Below, in pieces: positions 6,153 through 6,418 of a stretch of 6,418 nt of DNA (positions are counted from its first letter, which is position 1; each line of letters starts with the position of its first letter). The translations under genes and the position numbers were made by a program. This DNA is from Desulfocapsa sp. (GTDB lineage: Bacteria > Desulfobacterota > Desulfobulbia > Desulfobulbales > Desulfocapsaceae), in NCBI GenBank assembly GCA_029934815.1, contig JAOZLM010000132.1:1-6418 (forward strand), written 5' to 3'. The notes beneath the pieces were generated by a model that searched no databases, was not told where the DNA came from, and saw only the letters and a list, made by a program, of their open reading frames with translations.

Positions 6153-6376
6153 TTCGTCGCGGGTTATCCCGCACGGTACATTTTTTACTTGTACCGCAAC
6201 GATCCTTGAAAACTGAATAACAATATACAAAAGCAAACGGGCCCAACCGACATATTTATATGTCAAATTGGGCAAACTTTGTAATTCAAAGTAAATGCCT
6301 TTATTCACTCTGACTTGTCAGAGGGTTTATAAAATGAATAAAAAGTCACCATTGAAAAATGATGATTTAGGATATC
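6153..6376 (+). ncRNA. rRNA operon 5' leader with serial hairpins
   Basis: This is the transcribed leader between P2 and 16S. It contains five hairpins in series: GCGGG/CCCGC (6159-6172, TTAT loop); CGGTACA/TGTACCG (6174-6196); GCCCAA/TTGGGC enclosing GACATA/TATGTC (6241-6273); ACTTTG/CAAAGT (6276-6292); and CTCTGAC/GTCAGAG (6308-6323). The last is enclosed by TTTATTCA/TGAATAAA (6300-6307 with 6335-6342). A boxA-like element lies between the second and third. The leader is probably removed by RNase III-type processing, but the partner strand downstream of 16S is outside the window. No protein-coding gene is supported here. Confidence 0.75.
6203..6214 (+). promoter_or_regulatory. boxA-like rRNA antitermination element
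   Basis: TCCTTGAAAACT resembles the boxA of many rrn leaders (TTCTTTGAAAACT in Bacillus-type leaders, TGCTCTTTAACA in E. coli). In known systems, boxA RNA binds NusB and NusE to make RNA polymerase resistant to Rho. Its position in the leader, after hairpins and before 16S, fits. Recognition is by similarity only. Confidence 0.65.
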
Positions 6377-6418
6377 AAACTGGAGAGTTTGATCCTGGCT
6401 CAGAACGAACGTTGGCGG
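6377..6418 (+). rRNA. rrs: 16S ribosomal RNA, 5' end only
   Basis: AGAGTTTGATCCTGGCTCAG (6384-6403) is an exact match to the universal bacterial 16S 5' region (E. coli positions 8-27), which places nucleotide 1 at about 6377. It is followed by AACGAACGTTGGCGG, matching the conserved GAACGNTGGCGG helix; AACGAACG is common in Desulfobacterota and some other phyla. The gene runs off the window after 42 nt. Confidence 0.98.

Noticed and set aside
6111..6308. 65-codon minus-strand frame
   Set aside because: It lies across the strong P2 promoter and the structured rRNA leader, on the opposite strand, with no recognisable product.
6334..6418. ATG preceded by AGAGGG, with an open frame to the window end
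   Set aside because: The frame runs directly into the 16S rRNA gene, and the AGAGGG is part of a leader hairpin stem. It is chance coding potential.
1..6418. Mobile elements, CRISPR array, tRNA genes or attachment sites
   Set aside because: I found no transposase or integrase fragments, no terminal repeats with target duplications, no regularly spaced direct repeats and no cloverleaf sequence.

Overview
The window is a bacterial chromosomal segment, most likely from a sulfate-reducing-type Desulfobacterota (former Deltaproteobacteria, perhaps Desulfobulbales). This rests on three things: the first 42 nt of a 16S rRNA gene, with AACGAACG after the universal 5' primer site; an MrpD-like antiporter subunit beside nuoM and nuoN, an arrangement I associate with that group; and moderate base composition with ordinary sigma-70 promoters. 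The assignment is inference, since only the extreme 5' end of the 16S gene is visible. All supported genes are on the + strand.

Positions 1-4761 are the 3' end of a respiratory complex I (nuo) operon. It holds a 5'-truncated MrpD/NuoL-type antiporter subunit, then nuoM, then nuoN, closed by a strong intrinsic terminator with a perfect 19-bp stem. All three proteins are polytopic proton-translocating paralogs of the membrane arm. NuoM and NuoN keep the full set of buried Glu/Lys residues used for proton translocation. The first protein keeps the TM5 Glu, TM8 Lys and TM12 Lys but has Asn where the TM7 Lys is expected. The spacers between the genes (186 and 114 nt) are long for a nuo operon and contain inverted repeats, including competing hairpins just upstream of the nuoN ribosome binding site.

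Positions 4762-6001 are a single-gene unit: an AT-rich promoter region, a strong Shine-Dalgarno sequence, a 344-residue protein of unknown function, and an intrinsic terminator. The protein has an N-terminal membrane hairpin, a long acidic coiled coil and a small C-terminal domain.

Positions 6002-6418 are the control region and leader of a ribosomal RNA operon. There are two tandem sigma-70-type promoters: a probable P1 with a GC-rich discriminator, embedded in a dyad, and a very good P2 (TTGACA-N17-TATATT). They are followed by a leader of about 224 nt with a boxA-like antitermination element and a series of short hairpins, then the start of 16S rRNA at about 6377.

I see no mobile element, CRISPR array, tRNA or clear novel system. 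The items most worth a second look are the Asn-substituted antiporter subunit, the coiled-coil membrane protein, and the switch-like RNA structures before nuoN and around rRNA P1.
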